A DNA stretch of 64,000 nucleotides from Jeotgalibacillus sp. ET6 (GTDB lineage: Bacteria > Bacillota > Bacilli > Bacillales > Jeotgalibacillaceae): the NCBI RefSeq assembly GCF_029667115.1, contig NZ_JARUIU010000001.1, positions 248,001-312,000 on the forward strand, given 5' to 3'. Made by a program: the position numbers and the translations under genes. The notes under the pieces were generated by a model. The model saw only the letters and a list, made by a program, of their open reading frames with translations, did not search any database and was not told where the DNA came from. Below are positions 17,441 to 27,191 of the stretch, in pieces (positions within the stretch are counted from its first letter, which is position 1; every line of letters starts with the position of its first letter).

Positions 17441-18985
17441 ATGAACGAAGAGCAGCGTCTTGCAGGGCAACAGGCCTCCGTAACACCTGCCAAGGGCAAG
17501 CAAGAAAAAGACTATAGTCAATATTTTCAAACAGTCTACAGCCCGCCATCTTTGAAGGATGCAAAAAAACGTGGAAAAGAAGAAGTAAGTTATCATAAAG
17601 ATTTTAAAATCGATCCTGAATTCCAGGGAATGGGAAAAGGACGCAAATTTTATATCCGCACATATGGATGTCAGATGAACGAACATGATACGGAAGTTAT
17701 GGCAGGCATCTTTGAGCAATTAGGCTACGAACTTACCGATTCAACTGCTGATGCAGATGTAATCTTACTGAACACATGTGCTATCAGGGAAAATGCTGAA
17801 AATAAGGTTTTCGGAGAAATTGGACATTTAAAACCGTTAAAGCTCGAACGTCCCGACTTGATCATCGGCGTATGCGGATGTATGTCTCAGGAAGAGTCAG
17901 TAGTTAACAAAATTTTAAAAACACATCAGCATATAGACATCATCTTCGGGACACATAATATTCATCGTCTGCCTAACATTTTAAACGAAGCATATATGAG
18001 TAAAGAAATGGTTGTTGAAGTCTGGTCTAAAGAGGGGGACGTTATTGAGAACCTTCCACGAGTGCGCAAAGGCGCCATCAAAGGCTGGGTCAACATTATG
18101 TATGGCTGTGATAAATTTTGTACGTATTGTATCGTGCCTTACACCCGCGGGAAAGAGCGCAGCAGACGTCCGGAGGATATCATTCAGGAAGTGCGCCATT
18201 TAGCCTCACAGGGGTATCAGGAAATTACACTGCTTGGTCAAAACGTAAATGCTTACGGGAAAGATTTCGAAGATATGACATATGGCCTCGGCCAGTTAAT
18301 GGATGAACTAAGAAAAATTGATATTCCAAGAATCCGTTTTACAACGAGCCATCCCCGTGATTTTGATGATTATCTGATTGAAGTATTAGCTAAGGGCGGC
18401 AATTTAGTTGAACATATTCATTTGCCGGTGCAGCACGGTTCTTCCCAGATCTTAAAGCTAATGGCCAGAAAATATACACGGGAGCATTTTATTAACCTTG
18501 TCGGTAAGATTCGTGCAGCGATTCCCAATGCTGTACTAACGACCGATATCATTGTAGGATTTCCAAATGAAACAGAAGAGCAGTTTGAGGAAACCCTTAC
18601 GTTGTATAAGGAAGTTGGATTTGAAACAGCCTTCACTTATATCTATTCTCCTAGGGAGGGAACACCCGCTGCTAAAATGGAAGACAATGTTCCAATGGAA
18701 GTGAAAAAGGAGCGTCTTCAGCGCCTAAACAATCTGGTAAATGAAATGTCCAACGCGGCACTTAAGAAGCTTGAAGGACAAGTAATGGAAGTATTGGTTG
18801 AAGGGGAAAGCAGAAAAAATCCTGATGTGCTTTCAGGATATACACGAACAAGCAAACTTGTGAACTTCGTTGCACCAAAAGAGGTAGTTGGACAATTAGT
18901 AAAAGTAAAAATAACGGATGCCAAAACCTGGAGCCTTAATGGTGAATTGGTAGAAATGGTTAAGCCGGCTGAGGTGAATGTATAA
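17441..18985 (+). CDS. miaB: tRNA-2-methylthio-N6-dimethylallyladenosine synthase
   Basis: Radical-SAM enzyme that adds the 2-methylthio group to i6A37 of tRNAs, the step after MiaA (also in this window). 514 residues with a variable N-terminal extension of about 65 residues. The UPF0004 domain has three cluster cysteines ([26 protein letters not shown]). The radical-SAM motif CDKFCTYC is near residue 223, and a TRAM domain is at the C terminus. ATG 17441 follows GAAAGGGG. The stop overlaps the ricA start. Confidence 0.97.
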   Translation: MNEEQRLAGQQASVTPAKGKQEKDYSQYFQTVYSPPSLKDAKKRGKEEVSYHKDFKIDPEFQGMGKGRKFYIRTYGCQMNEHDTEVMAGIFEQLGYELTDSTADADVILLNTCAIRENAENKVFGEIGHLKPLKLERPDLIIGVCGCMSQEESVVNKILKTHQHIDIIFGTHNIHRLPNILNEAYMSKEMVVEVWSKEGDVIENLPRVRKGAIKGWVNIMYGCDKFCTYCIVPYTRGKERSRRPEDIIQEVRHLASQGYQEITLLGQNVNAYGKDFEDMTYGLGQLMDELRKIDIPRIRFTTSHPRDFDDYLIEVLAKGGNLVEHIHLPVQHGSSQILKLMARKYTREHFINLVGKIRAAIPNAVLTTDIIVGFPNETEEQFEETLTLYKEVGFETAFTYIYSPREGTPAAKMEDNVPMEVKKERLQRLNNLVNEMSNAALKKLEGQVMEVLVEGESRKNPDVLSGYTRTSKLVNFVAPKEVVGQLVKVKITDAKTWSLNGELVEMVKPAEVNV

Positions 18986-19416
18986 TGGAACAGCATTACT
19001 CAAAAAAAGAAATTATCGCAAAAGCAAAAGATCTTGCAAAAATGATTACCGCCACTGAAGAAGTTGATTTCTTTAAACGGGCTGAAGCGCAAATTCAGGA
19101 AAATCAAAAAATAAGAGAAAAAATTGCAAGTTTGAAAAGTCTTCAAAAGCAGGCAGTGAACTTTCAGCACTATGGCAAGCACGAAGCTTTAAAAATGATT
19201 GAGGCCAAAATTGATAAAATCGAAACAGAAATTGATGAGATTCCGATCGTTCAGGAATTTAAGCAGTCTCAAATCGAAGTAAATGAGCTCTTGCAAATGG
19301 TTGCAAACACGGTATCCAACTCTGTAACTGATGAAATTATACGTCAAACAGGCGGAGATATCTTAAAAGGTGAAACAGGTGCTCAAGTGCGCCGCGGGGG
19401 AACCAGCTGTTCATAA
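18985..19416 (+). CDS. ricA: RicA (YmcA), YlbF/YmcA-family regulator
   Basis: 143-residue, largely helical protein, a partner of YlbF and YaaT in the Ric complex. That complex directs RNase Y cleavage specificity and, in B. subtilis, promotes sporulation, competence and biofilm. One cysteine sits at the extreme C terminus (GGTSCS), where the family has a cluster-linked Cys. The start codon overlaps the miaB stop (TAATG). Its target RNase Y is encoded 4 kb upstream. Confidence 0.95.
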   Translation: MEQHYSKKEIIAKAKDLAKMITATEEVDFFKRAEAQIQENQKIREKIASLKSLQKQAVNFQHYGKHEALKMIEAKIDKIETEIDEIPIVQEFKQSQIEVNELLQMVANTVSNSVTDEIIRQTGGDILKGETGAQVRRGGTSCS

Positions 19417-19441
19417 TCTGAATTGACTTTCAGACCGCTAT

Positions 19442-19475
19442 AAAAGGCTGAGACGCGTATGTCTCAGCCTTTTTA
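19442..19475 (+). terminator. Intrinsic terminator of miaB-ricA
   Basis: AAAAGGCTGAGAC pairs with GTCTCAGCCTTTT around GCGTAT, followed by T. Confidence 0.92.
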
Positions 19476-19548
19476 CTATGTATTTATACTTCTGCGTTTC
19501 TAAAAATATCATAAATGCTAGTAAGATAGGAATTTAATTTTCTGAAAA

Positions 19549-19625
19549 TTGACAATGATTTGATAGTTTGATACAAATGGAATAGAACAGATTATACAAT
19601 TTACCTCTAAATGAAAACGTTTACA
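19549..19625 (+). promoter_or_regulatory. Aldehyde dehydrogenase promoter region with perfect cre site
   Basis: A possible promoter is TTGACA (19549-19554), 17 nt, TACAAA (19572-19577). TGAAAACGTTTACA at 19612-19625 fits the CcpA consensus TGWNANCGNTNWCA at every position and lies downstream of the promoter, so it predicts roadblock-type catabolite repression. Confidence 0.75.
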
Positions 19626-19676
19626 AAAATGAAAGGAGTTCAAGATAGTTATTAAAAATAAAAAGGAGATGGCAAA

Positions 19677-21197
19677 ATGACTTATGCAAATCCAAATACT
19701 GAAGGTTCAATCGTTCAATTTAAAGAGAAGTATGATAATTACATAGGCGGGGAATGGGTGGCGCCGGTCAAAGGCGAATACTTTGAAAACCCATCTCCTG
19801 TAAACGGTAGAGCGTTTACTCAAGTAGCAAGATCCACAGAAGAAGATATTGAAAAAGCATTAGATGCTGCTCATGCTGCGAAGCATTCATGGGGGAAAAC
19901 ATCGGTAACAGAACGCTCAGTTATTTTAAACAAAATCGCTGACAGAATGGAAGAAAACCTAGAGATGCTTGCTGTGGCTGAAACCTGGGAGAATGGAAAA
20001 GCAGTGAGGGAAACGCTAAATGCTGATATTCCGTTGGCTATTGATCATTTTCGCTATTTTGCCGGTGTAATTCGTGCGCAGGAGGGAAGCATTGGGGAGA
20101 TTGATGAGGATACGGTTGCTTATCATTTCCATGAGCCGCTTGGAGTAGTAGGACAAATTATTCCATGGAATTTTCCGATCTTAATGGCAGTGTGGAAACT
20201 AGCGCCGGCGCTGGCTGCAGGAAACTGTGTGGTGCTGAAGCCCGCAGAACAAACTCCTGCTTCCATCCTATTGCTGATGGAACTGGTCGGTGATTTACTG
20301 CCTCCGGGAGTAGTCAATATTGTAAATGGATTCGGTTTAGAAGCGGGAAAACCGCTGGCATCGAGTAAACGAATTGCTAAAATTGCGTTTACTGGTGAAA
20401 CAACTACCGGAAAAATGATTATGGAGTATGCTTCAGAAAATCTTATACCCGTTACACTAGAACTTGGAGGCAAGTCTCCAAATATTTTCTTTAAGGATAT
20501 TCTAGAAGAAGATGATGAATTTGCTGATAAAGCTGTAGAAGGTCTGTTGATGTTTGCCTTGAACCAGGGTGAAGTATGTACATGTCCATCAAGAGCCTTG
20601 ATTCATGAGGATATATTTGATCGTTTTATGGAAAAAGTAATTGAGCGTGTTAAACAGATTAATACGGGAAGTCCTCTCGATCCCAATTCAATGATGGGCG
20701 CTCAGGCCTCCAGGGAACAAATGGAGAAGATACAGTCGTATCTGCAAATTGGAAAGGATGAAGGCGCAGAGGTGCTTGTTGGCGGTGACATAAACAGGCA
20801 GGAAGGTGAAAATGCTGAGGGGTATTATATTCAGCCGACTATTTTTAAAGGGAATAACAAAATGAGAGTCTTCCAAGAAGAAATATTTGGCCCGGTTTTA
20901 TCCGTAACTACCTTTAAAACAGAGGAAGAGGCGATGGAAATAGCAAATGATACTCTCTATGGCCTTGGATCCGGCATCTGGACACGCAATATTAATACAG
21001 CCTACCGATTCGGCAGAGGGATTCAAGCAGGTCGGGTCTGGACGAACTGCTATCACCAGTATCCTGCTCACGCTGCGTTTGGAGGATATAAAATGTCAGG
21101 GATCGGCAGAGAAAATCACAAGATGATGCTCGATCATTATCAGCAAACGAAAAATATGCTCGTGAGCTACAGCCCGAAGAAGCTGGGATTCTTTTAA
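19677..21197 (+). CDS. NAD(P)-dependent aldehyde dehydrogenase, AldB/AcoD/ExaC type
   Basis: Oxidises aldehydes (probably acetaldehyde or similar) to acids. 506 residues. It has the cofactor motif [25 protein letters not shown], general base Glu262 in [10 protein letters not shown] and nucleophile Cys301 in GEVCTCPSR. The double Cys pattern and C-terminal [16 protein letters not shown] fit the AldB/AcoD/ExaC group. ATG 19677 follows AAAAAGGAGAT. The gene interrupts the usual ricA-cotE order. With the cre site it looks like a carbon-overflow or alcohol-use function. Confidence 0.93.
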   Translation: MTYANPNTEGSIVQFKEKYDNYIGGEWVAPVKGEYFENPSPVNGRAFTQVARSTEEDIEKALDAAHAAKHSWGKTSVTERSVILNKIADRMEENLEMLAVAETWENGKAVRETLNADIPLAIDHFRYFAGVIRAQEGSIGEIDEDTVAYHFHEPLGVVGQIIPWNFPILMAVWKLAPALAAGNCVVLKPAEQTPASILLLMELVGDLLPPGVVNIVNGFGLEAGKPLASSKRIAKIAFTGETTTGKMIMEYASENLIPVTLELGGKSPNIFFKDILEEDDEFADKAVEGLLMFALNQGEVCTCPSRALIHEDIFDRFMEKVIERVKQINTGSPLDPNSMMGAQASREQMEKIQSYLQIGKDEGAEVLVGGDINRQEGENAEGYYIQPTIFKGNNKMRVFQEEIFGPVLSVTTFKTEEEAMEIANDTLYGLGSGIWTRNINTAYRFGRGIQAGRVWTNCYHQYPAHAAFGGYKMSGIGRENHKMMLDHYQQTKNMLVSYSPKKLGFF

Positions 21198-21351
21198 AAT
21201 AACCTATAAGACATGGTGTGCTGCTGGAGGTCCGCTGATCAAATGTGTTTGCAGCTGCAAATTAAATAAAGCTAATCAACTTAGTAAGCGTTTTAAAAAG
21301 CTTGTATAGGGTATTTAATATAGAAATAAAAGCTGGAAGGAAGATGAAGAG

Positions 21352-21702
21352 ATGCTAAATCATTTACAAGCTTATTTTAAAAGTGAAAATGACGCTGAAA
21401 CGGCACTGATGAAACTTCAAAGATTGAACATCAGTGATTCAAGAGTAGATGCAATCCCTGACGATGATAATGACCGCTTATTCATCGTACCTGCATTTAA
21501 CCTATCGTCAGCAGGAGGAAACGCTGCAAACGCAGGCATGGTGTCGAGGAATCATCAGAATGATGATAATCAGTCCTCACAAGGCTTTACACATATTCTT
21601 GAATTTAAAGTCGCAGCCGAAGAAACGCAGGAAGCATTGAAGGTTTTGGGTACGACTGATGCTCATGTTGATGAAAAAGCTGTTCAGGGTTTTAATGAGT
21701 AA
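21352..21702 (+). CDS. Uncharacterised small protein
   Basis: 116 residues, not recognised. The N terminus (LQAYFKSENDAETALMKLQRL) and C terminus (FTHILEFKVAAEETQEALKVL) each look like a beta-alpha unit of a ferredoxin-like fold. Between them is a low-complexity Gly/Asn/Ser segment (SSAGGNAANAGMVS). There are no membrane helices or cysteines. It somewhat resembles Bacillus general-stress proteins in layout, but no family can be claimed. ATG 21352 follows GGAAGGAAGATGAAGAG. It has a strong terminator. Confidence 0.75.
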   Translation: MLNHLQAYFKSENDAETALMKLQRLNISDSRVDAIPDDDNDRLFIVPAFNLSSAGGNAANAGMVSRNHQNDDNQSSQGFTHILEFKVAAEETQEALKVLGTTDAHVDEKAVQGFNE

Positions 21703-21729
21703 ATAGAAATAGAAACGAAGAAAAAATAT

Positions 21730-21773
21730 AAAGAGTGTCTTAATGAATATTTTTCATAAGACACTCTTTATTT
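21730..21773 (+). terminator. Intrinsic terminator
   Basis: TAAAGAGTGTCTTA pairs with TAAGACACTCTTTA around a short AT-rich loop, then T-rich. Confidence 0.88.
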
Positions 21774-21992
21774 ATGTTCATTTATAAGTTGATTTATTAG
21801 GGGCAAAGTTCAGAAGGTAATCCAAGCGAATGCTGTGTGTCCCTCAAAAGCTGCGCTCAAACTAAGGTGTTTATAATCAATAAACAGTGATTAAATGTAA
21901 ATTTTAAAAAATCGAGAAAAAAGGGCTGACTAAGCTGAAAAATAAGGTAAACTATTTAGGGGTGCGAAATAAATAAGGCTGGAGCAGCAGAT

Positions 21993-23258
21993 ATGAATTG
22001 GATAAAAAATGAAGCATTAAAAGTACGCAGCTATCATTCAAATGTTAAAATGTTTTTACTCGCAACGGTTTTTTTGCAAATTGGTTTAGGCATGTTTATG
22101 GTAATTTATAATTTTTACATAAGGGAATTGGGTTATGATGATGCAGTAAATGGGAAAATTATTTCCGCGATGTCCCTTGCTACTGCTCTGGTATTACTCC
22201 CTGCAGGACTATTAAGTGACCGGATTGGCAGGAAAAACATCATGATAGCCGGAACATTTATCACGGCTGGAACATTGTTTTTCAGAAGTTTTGCGCAAGT
22301 GGAGGATTTTCTGGTATGGGGCGCTTTTGCTACAGGGCTTTTCACGGCTTTTATACAGGTGTCAGGTATCCCCTGGCTGGCTGAAAATTCCACTAAAAGT
22401 GAGCGGGTGCATTTGTTCAGTATTCACTTTTCAATCATGACGGCTTCACAAGTAGCAGGCAGTTTGATTGGAGGTGGATTAACTGATCTTTTTCATCTTG
22501 TGCTAAATTGGAGCTCTCTAAGCAGTGTGAGATGGTCGCTGTTTGCAGGGGGAGTATTTTTCACAGCAGCTATTTTTCCATTATTAAAAATGATTGAGCT
22601 TCCTGCTGAAAAACAAATGGTCATCCATTCAGCAGGTGAATTATCAATAAGGAAAAAAGCGAAACGAGATAATTTTAAGCTCATTGCTTTATTTGCCGTT
22701 GCCCAGCTTTTAATCGGATTTGGATCAGGTCTGGTTATCCCGTATTTAAATTTGTATTTTGCAGATCGTTTTCTTGCGTCTCCTTCTTACATAGGATTAA
22801 TTATTTCGGGCGGACAGGCAATGACTGCCATTGCCATTTTAATTGGACCATTGGTGGTAAAAAAAATTGGGGAAATTAAAGCGCTGGTAATCCTGCAGCT
22901 GCTGTCACTTCCCTTTTTATTGCTTACGGCTTTTACAGAATCACTGGTAGTGGCTTCACTCGGCTTTTTATTCAGGCAGGCTTTGATGAATGCAGGAAAT
23001 CCGATTCAGACTTCTTTAATGATGGAAATGGTCGGGGATGAATTTAGAGGATTGGCAAATTCCATTAATCAAATGGTCTTTAATCTCGGGTGGGCGACAA
23101 TGGGGCCTGTATCCACTGGCATCATTCTTATTTATGGCAGCTATTGGGGATATGCGTGGGTATTTACCCTTACATGCGTGCTGTATCTCATTTCTTCTCT
23201 ATATTTTTTAATTACTTTTACCATGCTCTCCAAACGAAAGCAAACAAGTTTTTTCTAA
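21993..23258 (+). CDS. MFS transporter, substrate unknown
   Basis: 421 residues with about 12 hydrophobic helices. The motif-A-like loop GLLSDRIGRKN between helices 2 and 3 marks the major facilitator superfamily. It has a charged mid-loop near residue 210 (SIRKKAKRDN). It could be a drug or metabolite exporter; the sequence does not tell. ATG 21993 is preceded by GGCTGGAGCAG. It stands alone upstream of cotE, in the segment not present at this place in B. subtilis. Confidence 0.88.
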   Translation: MNWIKNEALKVRSYHSNVKMFLLATVFLQIGLGMFMVIYNFYIRELGYDDAVNGKIISAMSLATALVLLPAGLLSDRIGRKNIMIAGTFITAGTLFFRSFAQVEDFLVWGAFATGLFTAFIQVSGIPWLAENSTKSERVHLFSIHFSIMTASQVAGSLIGGGLTDLFHLVLNWSSLSSVRWSLFAGGVFFTAAIFPLLKMIELPAEKQMVIHSAGELSIRKKAKRDNFKLIALFAVAQLLIGFGSGLVIPYLNLYFADRFLASPSYIGLIISGGQAMTAIAILIGPLVVKKIGEIKALVILQLLSLPFLLLTAFTESLVVASLGFLFRQALMNAGNPIQTSLMMEMVGDEFRGLANSINQMVFNLGWATMGPVSTGIILIYGSYWGYAWVFTLTCVLYLISSLYFLITFTMLSKRKQTSFF

Positions 23259-23329
23259 AAATTATAGGTTTTCGCACATCTCCTCAACTTTCAGCATAGG
23301 ATAAAAGGAAATGAAAGGAGGCCGCATGA

Positions 23330-23872
23330 ATGTCGGAGTACAGAGAAATTATTACAAAGTCCGTCGTGGCCAAGGGCCGAAAATTCACGCAATCCCATCA
23401 CACCATTCACCCGCCCCATCGTCCAACAAGTATTTTAGGCTGTTGGATCATCAACCATAAATATGAAGCCAAAAAAGTGGGGAAAAAGGTTGAGGTCTAC
23501 GGCACATTTGATGTTAACGTCTGGTATTCGCATCACGACAACACCAAAACCTCAGTAGTCATTGAGAACGTCTCGTATAAAGATACGATCAAGCTGAAAT
23601 ACAGAGATCCGGATTATTATGACGACAATGAAATTATCGCACGAGTTCTGCAACAGCCGAATTGCCTTGAAGCCTCTATCTCGGATTGTGGAAGTAAGGT
23701 TATCGTACAAGTTGAACGGGAAATAGTGGTTGAATGCGTAGGGGAAACAAAAATGTGTGTCATTTTCCACCGTGACGGCATGGAAGATGATTGGGACCAT
23801 GATATTGACGATGACGAGATCGATGAAATCAAAACAGATTTCTTAGGTTTTGAAGATTCAAAAAGGCACTAA
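23330..23872 (+). CDS. cotE: Outer spore coat morphogenetic protein CotE
   Basis: Organises the outer coat layer in the mother cell. 180 residues. It begins [18 protein letters not shown] and contains [15 protein letters not shown], with the strongly acidic tail [14 protein letters not shown] that mediates multimer and partner contacts in B. subtilis. The start is ATG 23330, 8 nt after AAAGGAGG; an out-of-frame ATG at 23326 is bypassed. It usually lies next to mutS in Bacillus. Its stop codon forms part of the terminator stem. Confidence 0.97.
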   Translation: MSEYREIITKSVVAKGRKFTQSHHTIHPPHRPTSILGCWIINHKYEAKKVGKKVEVYGTFDVNVWYSHHDNTKTSVVIENVSYKDTIKLKYRDPDYYDDNEIIARVLQQPNCLEASISDCGSKVIVQVEREIVVECVGETKMCVIFHRDGMEDDWDHDIDDDEIDEIKTDFLGFEDSKRH

Positions 23873-23901
23873 ATCAGGTGAGCTATCACCTGATTTTTTT
23901 T
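23871..23901 (+). terminator. Intrinsic terminator of cotE
   Basis: An 11-bp stem, AAATCAGGTGA / TCACCTGATTT, around GCTA, then a T run. It overlaps the cotE TAA. Confidence 0.92.
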
Positions 23902-23911
23902 ATTTTGTAAA

Positions 23912-24118
23912 GAAGAATGGGACAAAATTCAAAATGAGGTAGTATTCATTAATCATTAATCGTATGAGGTGAGAGGAGGAGAAGTTGGTAACTCCGTGCA
24001 GGAGGTAACGGAAGGCTGAAGCTTTACAGAGGTTTGTCAAAAAAGGTTCAGCTCCTTTACTGACCAAAGAGTCCGCTATAGTCCAGCTAAACTGGCTAAA
24101 GTTTTGTTCCCAGCTCTT
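23912..24118 (+). repeat. Degenerate copy of the interspersed inverted-repeat element
   Basis: It aligns end to end with 41390-41610. The left end is TGGGACAAAATTCAA and the right end is TTTTGTTCCCAGCTCTT. Interior matches include GGTTCAGCTCC against GGGCTCAGCGCC and GAGTCCGC against GCGTCCGC. It fills most of the cotE to 24204 gap and has no open reading frame of note. Confidence 0.65.
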
Positions 24119-24203
24119 TTAAATTCCTAATGGCGTTCTTTTCTTCAGGTTTTCACCTGGCGTTTAAGTGATACATATAACGTATATGGAAGGAGAAATT
24201 ATT

Positions 24204-24479
24204 ATGTTAAAAAGCAGTATGTTCCTTTTTATTGCAGCATTCTTTATTATTTCATTTGCAGTGCTGGTGCTGATTCATTATTCGGTTCAATTTAAAATTG
24301 CTCCCATGCTGCAGCCATTGTTAACGGTATTGCTTGGTCTTTTATCAGGCTTTATGGTAATCACATTATTTTCTCTCGACTTCGGTTTATTTGCCGTTAT
24401 TATATTGCTTATTGGCATAGGAATATCTTTTTTTTCGTTTTGGTTCGCCAAAGCAGTCATTAAATCTCCTCCTGTTTAA
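24204..24479 (+). CDS. Small membrane protein, unknown function
   Basis: 91 residues, almost entirely hydrophobic: three likely membrane helices (MFLFIAAFFIISFAVLVLIH, the LLTVLLGLLSGFMVITLF segment, and FAVIILLIGIGISFFSFWF). The start at 24204 is chosen because GGAAGGAGAAA lies 6-7 nt upstream; an earlier in-frame ATG lacks one. It sits between cotE and mutS, where B. subtilis has nothing comparable that I recognise. No function can be assigned. Confidence 0.72.
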   Translation: MLKSSMFLFIAAFFIISFAVLVLIHYSVQFKIAPMLQPLLTVLLGLLSGFMVITLFSLDFGLFAVIILLIGIGISFFSFWFAKAVIKSPPV

Positions 24480-24530
24480 TTTGCAGATTACCCTTTCATA
24501 AATTGGCGGGATGAGTTTAAATGGCTGGAT

Positions 24531-24548
24531 ATGCTATACTGATAGCAT
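24531..24548 (+). promoter_or_regulatory. mutS promoter overlapped by a perfect inverted repeat
   Basis: ATGCTAT-ACTG-ATAGCAT is a perfect palindrome (24531-24548). It contains an extended -10 element, TGC-TATACT (24532-24540), 34 nt before the mutS ATG. It could be an operator or a 5' hairpin. Confidence 0.5.
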
Positions 24549-24581
24549 GATATTTGAAGAGATCGGAGAGACCATTCACAT

Positions 24582-27164
24582 ATGAAAACTTACACACCAA
24601 TGATTCAGCAATATCTTAAAATAAAGGCAGAAGTACCGGATGCCTTTTTATTTTTTCGTCTTGGAGATTTTTACGAGATGTTCTTTGATGATGCCCTGCG
24701 TGCGGCGAGAGAACTTGAAATTACGCTGACAGCCCGTGATGGTGGAGTTGAAGAAAAGATTCCAATGTGCGGAGTACCCCATCATTCAGCTTCAGGGTAC
24801 ATAGAACAGTTAATTGAAAAAGGGTTTAAAGTAGCGATTTGTGAGCAGACCGAAGATCCAAAACTAACCAAAGGAGTGGTCAAGAGGGAAATCGTCCAGA
24901 TGATTACGCCGGGTACCGTTATGGAATCAAAGAGTTTGCTTGAAAAGGAAAATCACTATCTTGCTGCAATAACCGGGTTTAAAGATGGGTCGTTCAGCAT
25001 TGCCTATCTTGATCTTACAACGGGTGAATCAAAAGTTACGATGATTGAAACGGCAATAGAAGCGGTTAATGAGTTAGTTAATATTAAACCGAGAGAAGTG
25101 GTTTTAGCTCCTGACGAAGATCCCTTAATAGAAAAAGGCCTCAAAGAGAGAAATATCCATTCATTATCTAGTATGGAAAGCTGTCATAGAGAAGCTTCTT
25201 TTGATTCCGTTCTAAAAGAACTAAAACAGGAAAAGCTGGTTATAAGTATGTGCCGCCTGCTTCATTATGTATCATCAACGCAAAAGCGTTCACTTGATCA
25301 TCTGCAGGCTGCCTCCTCGTACCAGATTGATTCATATTTAAGAATGGATCCAAATTCAAAACGAAATCTCGAGCTTTCGGAGACGATCAGGGGCAACGGC
25401 AAAAAAGGTTCCCTTGTATGGCTGCTTGATGAAACCATGACAGCTATGGGGGCAAGGATGCTAAGGCGATGGATTGACCGGCCGCTGGTAAAAACTAAAC
25501 AGATAAATGAACGGTTATCGATCGTTCAGGGACTGATGGATTCCTATTTTGAAAGAGAATCGCTGAGAGAATCTTTAAAAGAAGTGTATGATCTTGAACG
25601 TCTTGCAGGAAGAGTAGCTTTTGGCAATGTAAGTCCCAGAGACCTTGTGCAGTTAAAGAAATCCCTGCAGCAGGTTCCGGTAATTAAAGAAACGCTCCGC
25701 GAAATGGATCATGCAGAAAGTGTAGAGTTAGCTCAGACACTGGATCCTTGTACAGAGCTTTTAGCGATCCTGGAGTCTTCCATTATGGAACAGCCGCCGC
25801 TTACGATAAAAGAAGGCAACTTTATTAAAGACGGTTTTAATGACGATCTGGATCAATTTCGTGATGCAAGCAGAAACGGTAAGACCTGGATTGCTGAATT
25901 GGAGCAGAAAGAACGGAAAAAAACTGGTATACGTTCATTGAAAATCGGCTATAACCGGATTTTTGGCTACTATATTGAAATTACAAAAGCTAATTTGGGA
26001 GCTTTGCAGGACGGTATGTATGAACGAAGACAAACGTTAACGAATGCAGAGAGATTCATTACACCAGAATTAAAAGAAAAAGAAGAGCTTATTCTTCAGG
26101 CGCAGGAGCGTTCGATAGAGCTGGAATATAGGTTGTTTCTCGAAATTAGAGAGACTGTAAAAAAAGAGATTCCAAGACTTCAGAAGCTTGCACTTGAAAT
26201 TAGCCGTCTTGATGTATTGCAATGCTTTGCTACAATCAGTGAAAATAGACACTATGTGAGGCCATCTTTTAATACTGAAAGAAAAATTGACATTATTGAC
26301 GGCAGACATCCCGTTGTGGAAAAAGTAATGGATGCCCAGGAATATGTTCCAAATGACTGCGAAATGAATCCGGATTGTGAAATGCTGTTAATCACGGGAC
26401 CTAATATGTCAGGTAAGAGCACATACATGCGTCAGGTTGCACTGACAGCAATACTTGCTCAGATTGGCTGCTATGTACCTGCTGCTCAAGCAAATCTGCC
26501 TATTTTTGACCGGATCTTTACCAGGATTGGTGCAGCAGATGATCTTGTTTCAGGACAAAGTACTTTTATGGTAGAGATGCTTGAAGCGCAGCATGCCATT
26601 GCCAACGCAACACAGGACAGCTTAATATTGTTCGATGAAATCGGACGCGGGACTTCGACGTATGATGGCATGGCGCTGGCTCAGGCCATTATTGAACATG
26701 TCCATAATCATATAGGTGCCAAAACGCTGTTTTCCACCCATTATCATGAACTGGTGGATTTATCCCATCAACTGCACAGCCTGACGAATGTTCATGTTGC
26801 AGCTGCAGAACAAGATGGACATGTTGTCTTTTTGCATAAAATAAAACAAGGTCCAGCAGATAAAAGTTACGGTATTCATGTAGCTCAATTAGCTGATCTT
26901 CCGGATACACTCATAAACCGGGCGAATGAACTGCTTGCAGGGTTTGAAGCCGTCCCTAATCCAAAAAAGGAAACGGTAATCAAGGAAGAGCAGGAAATAG
27001 GACAGCTGTCATTATTCAAAGAGCCAAAAAACAAAAAAGGCAAAAAAATAAATAGTGTGCAGCACGAGATTTTAAAGTTAAACGTACTCGAAATGACGCC
27101 GCTTGAGGCCTTGAATGAACTTTATCGTGTGCAAAAAGTTGCTAAAAACTTAGTGGAAAAATAG
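24582..27164 (+). CDS. mutS: DNA mismatch repair protein MutS
   Basis: Recognises mismatches and small loops and recruits MutL. 860 residues. The N-terminal mismatch-contact motif [15 protein letters not shown] has the Phe-x-Glu. The ABC-type ATPase domain has Walker [10 protein letters not shown] near residue 606, [16 protein letters not shown] and [11 protein letters not shown]. The C-terminal region includes the helix used for beta-clamp/MutL contacts. ATG 24582 follows GGAGAG. mutL follows 27 nt later as an operon. Confidence 0.99.
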   Translation: MKTYTPMIQQYLKIKAEVPDAFLFFRLGDFYEMFFDDALRAARELEITLTARDGGVEEKIPMCGVPHHSASGYIEQLIEKGFKVAICEQTEDPKLTKGVVKREIVQMITPGTVMESKSLLEKENHYLAAITGFKDGSFSIAYLDLTTGESKVTMIETAIEAVNELVNIKPREVVLAPDEDPLIEKGLKERNIHSLSSMESCHREASFDSVLKELKQEKLVISMCRLLHYVSSTQKRSLDHLQAASSYQIDSYLRMDPNSKRNLELSETIRGNGKKGSLVWLLDETMTAMGARMLRRWIDRPLVKTKQINERLSIVQGLMDSYFERESLRESLKEVYDLERLAGRVAFGNVSPRDLVQLKKSLQQVPVIKETLREMDHAESVELAQTLDPCTELLAILESSIMEQPPLTIKEGNFIKDGFNDDLDQFRDASRNGKTWIAELEQKERKKTGIRSLKIGYNRIFGYYIEITKANLGALQDGMYERRQTLTNAERFITPELKEKEELILQAQERSIELEYRLFLEIRETVKKEIPRLQKLALEISRLDVLQCFATISENRHYVRPSFNTERKIDIIDGRHPVVEKVMDAQEYVPNDCEMNPDCEMLLITGPNMSGKSTYMRQVALTAILAQIGCYVPAAQANLPIFDRIFTRIGAADDLVSGQSTFMVEMLEAQHAIANATQDSLILFDEIGRGTSTYDGMALAQAIIEHVHNHIGAKTLFSTHYHELVDLSHQLHSLTNVHVAAAEQDGHVVFLHKIKQGPADKSYGIHVAQLADLPDTLINRANELLAGFEAVPNPKKETVIKEEQEIGQLSLFKEPKNKKGKKINSVQHEILKLNVLEMTPLEALNELYRVQKVAKNLVEK

Positions 27165-27191
27165 ATCGGCTGTAAAGGAGGCTGAAAGCTA

